From UBA10438 sp964432155 (GTDB lineage Bacteria > Bacteroidota > Ignavibacteria > Kapaibacteriales > Kapaibacteriaceae), in NCBI GenBank assembly GCA_964432155.1, contig CAYSMF010000014.1:1-51159 (forward strand): a stretch of DNA of 51,159 nucleotides, written 5' to 3'. The translations under genes and the position numbers were made by a program. The notes beneath the pieces were generated by a model. That model had not been told where the DNA came from. It did no database searches and was given only the letters and a program-made list of their open reading frames with translations. Below are positions 43,266 through 51,159 of the stretch, piece by piece (within the stretch, counting starts at the first letter, position 1; each line of letters opens with the position of its first letter).

Positions 43266-44666
43266 CTACTTGAGCTTGAGTGCAGCGTCGATCAACTCGT
43301 TCACAATCTTGAGTGACGATGCCTCGGAATAGAAGCGCAGCAGCGGTTCTGTTCCGGACGCACGAATGAGCAACCAGCCCTTATCAACGAAGAACTTGTA
43401 GCCGTCGCGCGTATTCATCGAGCGCACCTCGTATGAGCCAATCTTCGTTGGCTTCTTCGCACATGCTGCGAGCACAGCCTTCTTTGTAGCCTCAGTGACG
43501 AGAACATCGCGACGACGGTAGCGATGCGGACCGAACTCTGTGTCGAGTTCGTCGCACAGTTCCTTGAGCGACTTTTTCGTGACCGCCATCATCTCGAGCA
43601 GCAACAAGCCATTGAAGATGCCATCACGCTCTGGGATATGAAGCGACGTGCCGAGTCCACCCGACTCTTCGCCACCAATCAAGATCTTCTCTTCAGACAT
43701 CAACTTGGCAACATACTTGAAGCCTACTGGCGTCTCGTGCAGCTTGATCTTGTTGCGCTCACAGAACGCGTTCACCATCGATGTAAGCGAGACTGTCTTG
43801 ACCACTGCACCGCGACGCTTCTTGTGCGTGTAGAGATACTTCATCAGCAGCATGAAGATGCGATGCGGATCGACAAACGTACCCGTGTGATCAACCGCGC
43901 CGATACGGTCGGCATCACCATCAGTCGCGAGACCAACGGCAGCCTTGTTCTTGCGAACCGCCTTTGAAAGGGGCTCGAGACATTCGGCGATAGGCTCTGG
44001 GTGATCGACTTCACCGAACGATGGGTTGTACTCACCGTGAATCTCGATGGCGTTCGGGAGAACTTCGCGAATGAAGTTGATCCCTGCCCCGTGCATTGGA
44101 TCGTAGACAACCTTGATGCCACTCTTGCGAATAGCAGCGAAGTCGATCTTCTTCTTGAGATCCTTGATGTAGGCTTCCTTCGCGTCGAACAAACGGATCT
44201 GCTTCGACGCCACATACTCATCAAGTGTGAGCACCTTCTTCGATGGCGCCTCACCCTTGAGAGCTGCCAGTTCCTTCTCGATTTCCGTGATCTGTTCCGG
44301 GAGTGCAGGACCTCCGAAATGCGCCTTCACCTTGAAACCGTTGTATTGCGCAGGATTGTGCGACGCCGTAATCACAACGCCGATTTGTGCGCGCTTCTTC
44401 AGCGTGTGAAACGACACCTGTGGCGTTGTCGAGATTGTATCGGTGAGATGTACCGTGATACCGTACGCAGCAAGGATGCGCGACGTTTCGATCGCAAACT
44501 CACGCGAGAGGAACCGCGTGTCGTGTCCGACAACAACGGATGCCCCTTTCCGCTTGAGCGTGAGTACATACCGTGCTGTTGCATGCGCAACCAGCGTCAG
44601 GTTTTCGAATGTGTAGTCGCGAGCGATAACGCCACGCCAGCCATCGGTGCCGAATGCAATACTCAT
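43266..44666 (-). CDS. Phosphoglucomutase/phosphomannomutase
   Basis: A 466-residue alpha-D-phosphohexomutase interconverting hexose 1- and 6-phosphates for glycan precursors. The phosphoserine loop is VVITASHNPAQYNG (Ser102), the metal loop GLATDGDADRIGA, the sugar-binding loop GGEESGG, and the phosphate-binding loop near the C-terminus RASGTEPLLRFYSEA. PGM or PMM preference is not decided by these motifs. The rfbC gene opposite suggests a role in cell-surface sugars. Confidence 0.93.
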   Translation of the reverse strand: MSIAFGTDGWRGVIARDYTFENLTLVAHATARYVLTLKRKGASVVVGHDTRFLSREFAIETSRILAAYGITVHLTDTISTTPQVSFHTLKKRAQIGVVITASHNPAQYNGFKVKAHFGGPALPEQITEIEKELAALKGEAPSKKVLTLDEYVASKQIRLFDAKEAYIKDLKKKIDFAAIRKSGIKVVYDPMHGAGINFIREVLPNAIEIHGEYNPSFGEVDHPEPIAECLEPLSKAVRKNKAAVGLATDGDADRIGAVDHTGTFVDPHRIFMLLMKYLYTHKKRRGAVVKTVSLTSMVNAFCERNKIKLHETPVGFKYVAKLMSEEKILIGGEESGGLGTSLHIPERDGIFNGLLLLEMMAVTKKSLKELCDELDTEFGPHRYRRRDVLVTEATKKAVLAACAKKPTKIGSYEVRSMNTRDGYKFFVDKGWLLIRASGTEPLLRFYSEASSLKIVNELIDAALKLK

Positions 44667-44671
44667 GGCTG

Positions 44672-44678
44672 CAAATTA
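44672..44678 (-). promoter_or_regulatory. Putative -7 box of the phosphohexomutase gene (TAATTTG)
   Basis: TAATTTG on the minus strand ends 5 nt before the ATG at 44666, the same arrangement as at pdxB. Confidence 0.4.
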
Positions 44679-44766
44679 CGGGGGAATACCGAAAGAGTGG
44701 GAACGAAGCTCTATTGCTAACGTTCCTACATGCCCACCACGTAGTTGCAGAGGGACGTCTGGGGCA

Positions 44767-46101
44767 TCAGCGATTCAACATTTTTGCCGATGCTGCACTT
44801 GAGTGGAGAATATCCACTAACTGAAGTATGTACGGACCCGGAACTTGCCACGGGAACGGCAATTGCAAGCTACCCTGTGCCGTGAAGTCAGGCCAAGCAT
44901 ATCCTTCTTGAAGTATGCGCCCGGTGATGTCCACAATTCTCCATTTCAGCTCTTTCGTATCTACTGGCTTGGTGCAGTTTACCTCAAGCATTCCACTACG
45001 TAACCGCACGTAGCGGATAGATAGAGCTGAAGCTTCAGTGCTGGCATACGATACAGCGTGAACTCCGGGCTTCGCCATCTCGTCAAAGGAAGCGTAGTCA
45101 GCCTTTTCAGTTGCAGTAGTATGCAAATAGAGGCCTGCAGTATCAAGGAACTTGTTGAGCGGGGTGTACGAAAAAGCACCTTCTTCATGTTCCGTGATAC
45201 TGAAATGTTTCGACATGATCCTTCTGAACGTGGCATCAGGAATCTTGAGGTGCATGATTGATTCCCATGAATTAGAAGTACTCATCAGAGAATCAACGTA
45301 GGCCTCCGCCAGTTCCAGATAGCGAGAATCTAGAGAATCAACAGTTGCCGCATCGATCTTTGAGCGTACAGCTCGGTCGGACCACACGCTCAATGCCATC
45401 TTCTCTCGATGGAATTGTCCCATCATACCCAGCGGGGATGCACCCATGCGCCTAACAACAATGCGCAGTCTGCACATTTGTCCGTCGAACGCTGCAGGAA
45501 TTGCGCGAGTATGGATGTAAGCATCTGGATTCGTCCCGCCATGCGGCACGTATTTGCTGTTCGTATTTGGTGAGACTACAACAGAATCAAGTGTCGCATA
45601 CACAGCAGTATCTGAAACTCGTTCTATGCGCAGCATAACTGTGCTCGTATCTACGATATCACCGTATGCCGCTTTCCATGTGTCGGGATAGTTGCCCATA
45701 CCATCGGGTGGGGCAGGATCTCCGGGTCTCGTAGGGTCGTCACAATGGACGCTGGAAACCACTACTGAGCGATAGAACTCAACAGAGTCGCCGGATGACA
45801 CCATGAATTGCAGTGATTTGAACTTGTTGGTTAAAACGGAATCCAACCCTGTCGTCGACGTACCCCACTCAAACTGGCGGTCAAGGCTAGTGGTTGCGTA
45901 GTGCACCGGGAGACGTAGGGTAGATCGCTTTATACGAAACTCACCCACTGTGAATTGGAGTGCAGTGGAGTCAAATCTGTTCTCTATGATCGCATAGAGA
46001 TGGTTGCGCTGATCAGCAACGCTAATCGAAAACTTGTCATCACCTGCAAACACTTGCATTGACAAGGTGATTGCGCAAAGTAGGAGGAGGAGCATGTTCA
46101 T
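44767..46101 (-). CDS. Secreted protein with T9SS-like C-terminus, unknown function
   Basis: A 444-residue protein with a signal peptide (MNMLLLLLCAITLSMQVFAG); ATG at 46101 follows AGGTG. The body is mixed alpha/beta with no recognised domain; it contains HCDDPTRPGDPAPPDGMGNYPDTW and a helical stretch around YLELAEAYVDSLMSTS. The last 85 residues (IRYVRLRSGMLEVNC ... LKWRIVDITGRILQEGYA ... PGPYILQLVDI) match the plan of a Por sorting domain. Its codon usage is somewhat more A/T-rich than the flanking housekeeping genes. Confidence 0.8.
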   Translation of the reverse strand: MNMLLLLLCAITLSMQVFAGDDKFSISVADQRNHLYAIIENRFDSTALQFTVGEFRIKRSTLRLPVHYATTSLDRQFEWGTSTTGLDSVLTNKFKSLQFMVSSGDSVEFYRSVVVSSVHCDDPTRPGDPAPPDGMGNYPDTWKAAYGDIVDTSTVMLRIERVSDTAVYATLDSVVVSPNTNSKYVPHGGTNPDAYIHTRAIPAAFDGQMCRLRIVVRRMGASPLGMMGQFHREKMALSVWSDRAVRSKIDAATVDSLDSRYLELAEAYVDSLMSTSNSWESIMHLKIPDATFRRIMSKHFSITEHEEGAFSYTPLNKFLDTAGLYLHTTATEKADYASFDEMAKPGVHAVSYASTEASALSIRYVRLRSGMLEVNCTKPVDTKELKWRIVDITGRILQEGYAWPDFTAQGSLQLPFPWQVPGPYILQLVDILHSSAASAKMLNR

Positions 46102-46466
46102 AGTCACCTGGAGAACCTTCCAAACATTGATTCAATCACGTTCGTCGACCGTATGGACTTCCGGGATGAGGCCATACATTTCGACGCGGTTTGAACATGC
46201 GTACATATACACACACAAGTAAAAGTAATCCACGTTGGTAATCCAGTCAACAAAGAGCACGACGAAACACTGCGTCGGGCTATACCACCCTATTCGGTAC
46301 GAACTCCGCCACACGCTGCAACTCAGTGCGCGTGTGCTGTTGCCTGTGCTTAGTGATCCTTTACTGCAACGTACTATGGGCAGTACCGATCTTCTCGGCG
46401 TTGTCCAGAAGTTCGATCCAGATATACTTGCTCGTGGGGATAGAGTAACACCCCGTTACTCAGCAC
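46102..46466. other. Gene-free gap of 365 bp
   Basis: No convincing gene is seen between eno and the T9SS-type gene. A plus-strand frame from a TTG at 46235 runs into antisense eno and lacks a ribosome site. The stretch includes an alternating purine-pyrimidine run, GTACATATACACACACA (about 46200-46217), and the hairpin listed next to eno. Confidence 0.6.
46443..46461 (-). terminator. Hairpin downstream of eno
   Basis: A 7-bp stem GAGTAAC / GTTACTC with a 5-nt loop begins 5 nt after the eno stop on the minus strand. The following TATCCCC is not T-rich, so it is only a weak terminator candidate. Confidence 0.4.
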
Positions 46467-47744
46467 TTAGGAAATCGTTGCATCGCCTGCGTATTCGGCG
46501 TCTTCACCGAGCAGTTGTTCGATGCGCAGAAGTTGGTTGTACTTCGCAACACGGTCTGTGCGACATGGTGCACCGGTCTTGATCTGACCAGCACCCAATG
46601 CAACCGCAAGGTCTGCGATCGTTGCATCTTCTGTTTCGCCCGAGCGGTGCGAGAGGATCGCCGAATAGCCATAGCGCTGTGCCATCGCAACGGCGTCGAA
46701 TGTTTCGGAGAGTGTTCCGATTTGATTGACCTTCACAAGGATCGAGTTGGCGACGCCTTCAGCGATACCCTTTGCAAGGAAGTTCACGTTTGTCACGAAC
46801 AGATCGTCACCAACGAGCTGACACTGGTCACCGATTGCATCCGTGAGCGCCTTCCAACCTTCCCAATCGTTTTCGCCCATACCGTCTTCAATCGATACGA
46901 TCGGGTACTGTGCAACGAGCTTCGCATACCAGTCGACCATTTGTGCTGGTGTGCGCTTTTCGTTCGTTGACTTATACATCACGTACGCGCCGTCCTTGAC
47001 CATTTCGGATGCTGCTACGTCGAGCGCGAGCACGATGTCTTCGCCGGCCTTATAGCCAGCCTTCGTGATCGCTTCCATGATCATGTCGAGCGCTTGCTCA
47101 TTCGATGTGAGTGATGGCGCAAAGCCCCCTTCATCACCAATGCTTGTGTTGAGTCCGTTTGCCTTGAGTACCGACTTCAGCGTGTGGTATGTTTCTGTAC
47201 CCATGCGCAGTGCGTCGGAGAACGTCTCTGCACCAACTGGCATGATCATGAACTCTTGAATGTCCACGTTATTATCAGCATGACGTCCACCGTTGAGGAT
47301 ATTCATCAGCGGCGTTGGCAGCAACGTTGAACGCACACCGCCGAGGTAGCGGAACAACGGCATACCGTGGAATTCTGCTGCAGCCTTTGCAACAGCCATC
47401 GATGCTCCGAGCAGTGCATTTGCGCCGAGGCGCGACTTGTTCTCGGTACCATCCAAGGCGATCAAGATAGCGTCGATCTGACGTTGATCTGATGCATCCA
47501 TGCCGATGAGCGCTTCGGAGATCTCTCCATCGACGTGTCCAACGGCAGTGCGAACGCCCTTACCGCCATAGCGGGCAGCGTCGCCATCACGAAGCTCTAC
47601 GGCCTCGTGCTCGCCGGTGCTTGCGCCCGATGGCACACCTGCTGTGCCGAACGAACCATCTTCGAGAAGGACATCGACTTCGATCGTTGGATTACCGCGG
47701 GAGTCGAGGATCTCGCGTGCGACGACATCAACAATAGTGCTCAT
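46467..47744 (-). CDS. eno: Enolase
   Basis: A 425-residue glycolytic enzyme turning 2-phosphoglycerate into phosphoenolpyruvate. The N-terminus IVDVVAREILDSRGNPTIEV is diagnostic. Further motifs are PSGASTGEHEAVELRDGD, the metal ligand region SIEDGMGENDWEGW, and the C-terminal SHRSGETEDATIADLAV. ATG at 47744 has AAGGA upstream; the open frame before it is not conserved. It is the third gene of a trxA-phhB-eno operon (22 bp after phhB). Pyruvate kinase, the next step, is encoded at 10.2 kb. Confidence 0.96.
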   Translation of the reverse strand: MSTIVDVVAREILDSRGNPTIEVDVLLEDGSFGTAGVPSGASTGEHEAVELRDGDAARYGGKGVRTAVGHVDGEISEALIGMDASDQRQIDAILIALDGTENKSRLGANALLGASMAVAKAAAEFHGMPLFRYLGGVRSTLLPTPLMNILNGGRHADNNVDIQEFMIMPVGAETFSDALRMGTETYHTLKSVLKANGLNTSIGDEGGFAPSLTSNEQALDMIMEAITKAGYKAGEDIVLALDVAASEMVKDGAYVMYKSTNEKRTPAQMVDWYAKLVAQYPIVSIEDGMGENDWEGWKALTDAIGDQCQLVGDDLFVTNVNFLAKGIAEGVANSILVKVNQIGTLSETFDAVAMAQRYGYSAILSHRSGETEDATIADLAVALGAGQIKTGAPCRTDRVAKYNQLLRIEQLLGEDAEYAGDATIS

Positions 47745-47766
47745 AGGTGCATTCCTTGGAATCGAC

Positions 47767-48072
47767 TTAGGAGAGAGTTGAGAAGCTGAGTGCATCGATC
47801 TTCTTTGCAAGCTGTACATCAAGGATGGTGAGACCACCCTGATCATGTGTGCTCAGGGTAATGCGAACCTTGTTCCAGCCATAGACAAGGAGATCGGGAT
47901 GATGGTCCATTGCTTCGGCAAGCAACGCGACGGCATTCACCAGTCCGATTGCTGCAGCAAAGTTTGAGGCTTGTATCTCACGAACAACAGTGGCGCCATC
48001 GCGGCGCCACAGTGGAATATCCTGAAGATGTTCGGTGAGTTCGGCCTCGCTCAGGAGAGAGGGACGAGCCAT
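47767..48072 (-). CDS. phhB: Pterin-4a-carbinolamine dehydratase
   Basis: A 101-residue enzyme that dehydrates 4a-hydroxytetrahydrobiopterin. The signature AMDHHPDLLVYGWNKVRITL with THDQGGLTILD contains the active-site His pair and the distal Asp. No aromatic amino acid hydroxylase is in the window; in many bacteria lacking one, this protein is thought to act in other pterin recycling. It follows trxA by 1 bp and precedes eno. Confidence 0.92.
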   Translation of the reverse strand: MARPSLLSEAELTEHLQDIPLWRRDGATVVREIQASNFAAAIGLVNAVALLAEAMDHHPDLLVYGWNKVRITLSTHDQGGLTILDVQLAKKIDALSFSTLS

Positions 48073-48073
48073 G

Positions 48074-48397
48074 TTAGTTCAGTTGTGCGTTGAGCTTCTC
48101 TGTGATGTAGCCCTTCGGCACTGCGCCAACGATTGTGTCAACAACCTTGCCGCCCTTGAAGATCAAGAGAGCAGGAATCGAGCGGATGCCGAATTCCATA
48201 GCAACGCGCGGGTTGTTGTCGACGTCGACCTTTGCGATCATCACCTTGCCATCATAATCATTCGCGAGTTCGTCCATCAACGGAGCGATTGCGCGACATG
48301 GTCCGCACCATGCAGCCCAGAAGTCGACAAGCACTACGTTGTTCGCATTGATCTCTGTTGAGAACGTATCGTCGGTGAGATGTTTTGGCTGTGCCAT
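48074..48397 (-). CDS. trxA: Thioredoxin
   Basis: A 107-residue cytoplasmic thioredoxin with the canonical active site FWAAWCGPC (Cys31, Cys34), the Asp-containing KVDVDNNPRVA and the cis-Pro loop IRSIPALLIF. It reduces protein disulfides. It is first in the trxA-phhB-eno operon, with an exact -7 box 52 nt before its start. Confidence 0.96.
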   Translation of the reverse strand: MAQPKHLTDDTFSTEINANNVVLVDFWAAWCGPCRAIAPLMDELANDYDGKVMIAKVDVDNNPRVAMEFGIRSIPALLIFKGGKVVDTIVGAVPKGYITEKLNAQLN

Positions 48398-48448
48398 GAG
48401 GCCTATATCCTAACGAGAGGTGTTCGTGAAAGAGCTACTGAGTAGGTG

Positions 48449-48456
48449 CAAACCTA
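48449..48456 (-). promoter_or_regulatory. -7 box of the trxA operon (TAGGTTTG)
   Basis: An exact TAnnTTTG match on the minus strand lies within the palindrome TAGGT-GCAA-ACCTA (48443-48456), so a regulator could also read it. Confidence 0.5.
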
Positions 48457-48497
48457 CGCAACGATGACGAATGCCGACGGTGACAAGTGCACCAAGT

Positions 48498-49118
48498 TTA
48501 CTGTTCTGGATCGGGGAACGCCTCGATGATCGTGGCGACCATCGCGGTGGCCCGCTCGAGGTCGGCGAGGGTCGTTCCATTCTCGATCACGAAGTCGGCC
48601 ATGCCGCGCTTTTCTTCCATGGCGAGCTGCTCGGCCATACGACGTTCCACCTCGGCTGCGGTGGTCTTGGAGCGCTCCATTACGCGAGCAACGCAGACAT
48701 CGTGCGGGGCATCGACCACCACCACCCAGTCGAAACCATCTTCCAATTCGACTTCGTACAGTAGCGCGCTTTCGATGGCCATCAGCTTCGTGCCAGCGGC
48801 GTGTTCGCGCTCGATGGCATGCATGTGAGCATCGAGCACGCGAGGGTGGACGATTTGATTCAGGCGAGTAAGGCGCGCGTGATGCTCGTCGGTTGGACCA
48901 AACACGAGGGATGCCAGGAAGGGGGCATTAACCCCATGGTCTGTAAGGACATCAGCGCCGAAGGCCGAGCTGAGCTCGGTACGGACCTCGGCGTCGGTCG
49001 CCATGATCTCTTTGGCCGTGTCATCCGACGCATACACCGTCCATCCACGCTCGCGCAAGAGCCTGGAAACCGTGGACTTCCCTGTCCCGATACCGCCTGT
49101 AATGCCGATAAGCTTCAT
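48498..49118 (-). CDS. coaE: Dephospho-CoA kinase
   Basis: A 206-residue P-loop kinase that phosphorylates dephospho-CoA in the last step of coenzyme A synthesis. The Walker A motif is GGIGTGKST (residues 8-16). The CoA-binding region VHPRVLDAHMHAIE and the lid-region motif RVMERSKTTAAEVERRMAEQ are present. The gene seems monocistronic, with a promoter box right at its start codon. Confidence 0.95.
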   Translation of the reverse strand: MKLIGITGGIGTGKSTVSRLLRERGWTVYASDDTAKEIMATDAEVRTELSSAFGADVLTDHGVNAPFLASLVFGPTDEHHARLTRLNQIVHPRVLDAHMHAIEREHAAGTKLMAIESALLYEVELEDGFDWVVVVDAPHDVCVARVMERSKTTAAEVERRMAEQLAMEEKRGMADFVIENGTTLADLERATAMVATIIEAFPDPEQ

Positions 49119-49122
49119 GGGG

Positions 49123-49130
49123 CAAAGATA
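49123..49130 (-). promoter_or_regulatory. -7 box of coaE (TATCTTTG)
   Basis: An exact TAnnTTTG match on the minus strand, separated from the coaE ATG by only CCCC. It predicts a leaderless mRNA. Confidence 0.55.
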
Positions 49131-49236
49131 GCCCCCTTCTCAAGGACATAGGAGTTAGCTGGAGCATACCAAACAGTGATTTTCCTAAATTCAATCGCTG
49201 ACTATTTCATTTGCACCATGTTTTTACGGGGAAAGC

Positions 49237-49983
49237 ATGAAGACACTCAGAACGTATGCACTTGGCATCAGCTGCATGTGCATACTGGGAGCACTCGTTG
49301 GATGCAGTAACGCTACTGATCCTGCGCCGAAGCCGAAGTTCTTTTTCGTCGACACGGCTACAGGCGCCACAACAATTGACACCGCGGCGTACAGAGCGGT
49401 GCTGATGACATACGGATCGCTTCCGTCGGATGATGCCGAAGAACTCTCTGATATGCAGGAGTACGCTGAGGCGCAGGAGGAAGTTGTGGCAGAGATTGCA
49501 GGCATACCAGCAAACAGCAGCGATGTGCAGTTAGCGCGATACTTCGCCAACAATGATCCAGCGCTCAAGAGTCAGGAAGATGCAATGCAGCTGGCCTTGC
49601 GCATGTTTCAGTTGAAGGAAGCACTTCCTGAAAACTCAAAGGGCACGTTTGGCGACAGCGAGATCGATGCAGCCTGGGATCAGGCTGTTGGGCTCGACAA
49701 CAAGCTCGACGACAAAACAGAAGCTGCACATGCCATGTTCAAAATGGCGTGCTTCGCCATCAAGGAGATTCGCGAAGAACGTGCATCTGCTACGTCTGAG
49801 GTTGCGCGATTCATTGCCGATGTTCAACTGGCCGCAACTGAAAACCAACTCATGGGTGTGATGCGATTCTGCGCGGCGAATGAGATTCTCTTCCCGCAAG
49901 CTGTTGATCTTCCAGCGGAAGAGATCGAGCAATACAAAACGAAAGCCGTAAAGGGTTCGTGGGCAGACGTCATTACCCAATGA
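49237..49983 (+). CDS. Lipoprotein of unknown function
   Basis: A 248-residue lipoprotein: signal MKTLRTYALGISCMCILGAL, lipobox LVGC with Cys23. The mature protein is acidic and largely alpha-helical (SDMQEYAEAQEEVVAEIAG; AMQLALRMFQLKEALPE; EAAHAMFKMACFAIKEIREE). No family is recognised. It stands alone, preceded by GGGG at the ribosome site position and followed by an intrinsic-type terminator. Confidence 0.82.
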   Translation: MKTLRTYALGISCMCILGALVGCSNATDPAPKPKFFFVDTATGATTIDTAAYRAVLMTYGSLPSDDAEELSDMQEYAEAQEEVVAEIAGIPANSSDVQLARYFANNDPALKSQEDAMQLALRMFQLKEALPENSKGTFGDSEIDAAWDQAVGLDNKLDDKTEAAHAMFKMACFAIKEIREERASATSEVARFIADVQLAATENQLMGVMRFCAANEILFPQAVDLPAEEIEQYKTKAVKGSWADVITQ

Positions 49984-50007
49984 GTCATTCGCTCGACAAG
50001 ACACTGC

Positions 50008-50045
50008 AAAGGGCCTCATCGTGCAAGTGATGGGGCCTTTCTTGT
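50008..50045 (+). terminator. Terminator after the lipoprotein gene
   Basis: A 12-bp stem (AAAGG-CCTCATC on the left with one bulged G; GATGGGGCCTTT on the right) is followed by CTTGT. It starts 24 nt after the stop codon. Confidence 0.75.
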
Positions 50046-50167
50046 ATTGCTCACCGCATACTGTCGAACCACGGATGATGTCCGTACTTTCACGATTGCC
50101 GTCACAGGCCTTCCTATAATGCGGATCTTTTGCCTGACTTAGCAATCAACACAGGAGCGCGCTGCCA

Positions 50168-50584
50168 ATGTCACAAGAAAGAATCACAATCACCGCCACC
50201 GTATCAGTCGATAGGAGGAGAGCATGGGATTACTACATGAGTCCCGAACACATTACGAAGTGGAACTTTGCTGATCCCAGCTGGCACTGTCCAACAGCAA
50301 AGAATGATCTCAGGGTAGGCGGACGATACGTTGCGCGCATGGAAGCTAGAGATGGAAGTATCGGATTTGACTTCGAAGCCACCTATACTGACGTAGTCAT
50401 CGGAGAGAGTATAACGTATGAATTTGGTGGCCGGTATGCGACCATTTCGTTTGCTGGCGAAGACGGTCAGGTTACTGTCACCGTGACTTTTGATCCTGAA
50501 ACCCAGAATCCAATTGAACTCCAACGCAACGGCTGGCAGGCGATTCTGGACAACTTCAAAAGCTACACCGAGAACAGTGTCTGA
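50168..50584 (+). CDS. SRPBCC / AHSA1-like protein
   Basis: A 138-residue START-like (SRPBCC) fold protein of the Activator-of-Hsp90-ATPase-1-like (COG3832) group. It has SVDRRRAWDYYMSPEHITKWN, then FADPSWHCPTAKNDLRVGGRY and the C-terminal helix QRNGWQAILDNFKSYTE. Such proteins bind small hydrophobic ligands; the ligand is unknown. ATG at 50168 follows an AGGAG-containing leader. The DoxX-like gene follows 69 bp later. Confidence 0.9.
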   Translation: MSQERITITATVSVDRRRAWDYYMSPEHITKWNFADPSWHCPTAKNDLRVGGRYVARMEARDGSIGFDFEATYTDVVIGESITYEFGGRYATISFAGEDGQVTVTVTFDPETQNPIELQRNGWQAILDNFKSYTENSV

Positions 50585-50653
50585 AGAACGAACACTTGCA
50601 GAGCAATCGCATAGCGAACATTTGGCATCAAGAGGCTAGGATAAAGCAACTAC

Positions 50654-51034
50654 ATGAAAAGAGAACACACGACCTACTGGTCAGCAACATTAATGATTGC
50701 CCTTCTTGAAGGGGTTATGCCTGCGCTGACTTCGCAATCGGAATTAGCAAAAGAAGGCATTAGACACTTGGGTTATCCGGAGTATTTCGGAAACGCTCTT
50801 GTCGTTTGCAAGATTCTCGGAGTGTTAGCACTGGTCGTTCCGCGCATTCCGGCGCGTGTGAAGGAGTGGGCGTATGCAGGTTTCGCTTTCGACTTCATGT
50901 TTGCTACTATCAGCCACGGCGCGGTAGATGGACTCATTGGGCAAACGTTCTTCCCACCGGTCGTCTTGGGGATCTTGACGGTGTCGTACGTTTACTATCA
51001 CAAACTACAGTCGCTGAAAAACCAGACTCCGTAA
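50654..51034 (+). CDS. DoxX-like membrane protein
   Basis: A 126-residue protein with four membrane helices. The DoxX-like plan is seen in IRHLGYPEYFGNALVVCKILGVLALV and ARVKEWAYAGFAFDFMFATISHGA. Genes of this type often lie next to SRPBCC proteins of the AHSA1 group, as here. The function is not known. Confidence 0.88.
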   Translation: MKREHTTYWSATLMIALLEGVMPALTSQSELAKEGIRHLGYPEYFGNALVVCKILGVLALVVPRIPARVKEWAYAGFAFDFMFATISHGAVDGLIGQTFFPPVVLGILTVSYVYYHKLQSLKNQTP

Positions 51035-51076
51035 CCTACCACGATCGCCCTGTATCCTGTGAAATCAGGAGTGGCC

Positions 51077-51119
51077 TGAAAACGAAAACGTCCCACTTCA
51101 CAGTGTGAAATGGGACGTT
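51077..51119 (-). terminator. Terminator downstream of the tRNA
   Basis: AACGTCCCA / TGGGACGTT (9 bp), one C-A mismatch, then TTCAC / GTGAA with a 3-nt loop form a long hairpin at 51087-51119. On the minus strand it is followed by TTTTCGTTTTC, so it fits termination of the tRNA transcript that enters from the right. Confidence 0.75.
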
Positions 51120-51126
51120 GAAGGTG

Positions 51127-51159
51127 TACACCGTACGGGAATTGAACCCGTGTTACCGC
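51127..51159 (-). tRNA. tRNA 3' part, truncated by the window edge
   Basis: On the minus strand the sequence contains a perfect T-arm, ACGGG-TTCAATT-CCCGT, followed by a 7-nt acceptor strand (ACGGTGT) and a discriminator A. CCA is not encoded. The preceding GCGGTAAC resembles the anticodon-stem and variable-loop junction of bacterial tRNA-Glu, but the anticodon lies outside the window, so the identity is only a guess. Confidence 0.65.

Noticed and set aside
44700..44730. Inverted repeat GGAACG / CGTTCC upstream of the phosphohexomutase gene as a terminator
   Set aside because: The loop is about 16 nt, the stem only 6 bp, and there is no T tract on either strand.
46235..46582. Plus-strand open frame of 115 codons between the T9SS-type gene and eno
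   Set aside because: It begins with TTG, has no ribosome site, and its second half is antisense to the conserved C-terminus of enolase.
1..51159. CRISPR arrays, riboswitches and rRNA genes
   Set aside because: No regularly spaced direct repeats, no recognisable riboswitch cores and no rRNA-like stretches were found in the window.

Overview
The window reads as ordinary chromosome of a didermic, T9SS-bearing member of the Bacteroidota / Ignavibacteria-Kapabacteria side of the tree (inference). The grounds are three secreted proteins that end in a type IX secretion (Por) sorting domain, families typical of that group (Omp28-related lipoprotein, DUF6029 outer-membrane protein, PTGG-type Ig-like lipoprotein, PD40-OmpA protein), weak or absent Shine-Dalgarno sites, and promoter -7 boxes of the Bacteroidota type TAnnTTTG. 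No rRNA, transposase, integrase, phage gene or CRISPR array is seen. One tRNA runs off the right edge, and a BNR-repeat gene runs off the left edge.

Layout. 1-7.3 kb: envelope genes, mostly minus strand (BNR protein, small beta-barrel proteins, hydroxyacyl-CoA dehydrogenase, lgt, PD40-OmpA). 7.3-20 kb: housekeeping (rsmB, PduO adenosyltransferase, ymdB-type phosphodiesterase, pyruvate kinase, M16 protease, acyl-CoA dehydrogenase, PafA-like phosphatase, TM2 protein, rplU-rpmA, mdh). 20-23.2 kb: XRE regulator facing a minus-strand operon murG - PH-like protein - unknown - sixA. 23.2-25.6 kb: SPOR protein and Wzi-like barrel. 25.6-30.9 kb: the accessory island described below. 30.5-33.6 kb: minus-strand operon tlpA - DUF6029 - omp28. 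33.7-44.7 kb: T9SS cargo, DUF2723 membrane protein, DEDD exonuclease, BrkB, Ig-like lipoprotein, sugar dehydrogenase with sorting domain, pdxB, rfbC, phosphohexomutase. 44.7-51.2 kb: T9SS-type protein, trxA-phhB-eno operon, coaE, a lipoprotein, SRPBCC and DoxX proteins, tRNA.

The most unusual stretch is 25628-30893. Two gene cassettes of about 2.1 kb lie in tandem between the Wzi-like gene and omp28. Each has the same order on the plus strand: a small lipoprotein with a C-x6-C motif (interrupted in both), a larger lipoprotein, and a secreted protein with a C-x2-C motif. The cassette interiors show no evident nucleotide similarity, yet their outer flanks are near-identical (138 bp with 4 mismatches on the left; 375 bp identical by eye on the right). 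A truncated copy of the omp28 3' end is joined directly to a copy of the 3' end of the Wzi-like gene in the middle. This looks like stacking of a second, divergent allele of a variable locus by recombination in shared flanks, not a simple duplication. The setting (CxxC proteins beside Omp28 and TlpA) suggests a cell-surface or periplasmic thiol-linked system of unknown function.

A second theme is transcription. At least nine genes carry a TAnnTTTG-like or shortened TAATTTG box only 4-7 nt before their start codon, which predicts leaderless mRNAs.
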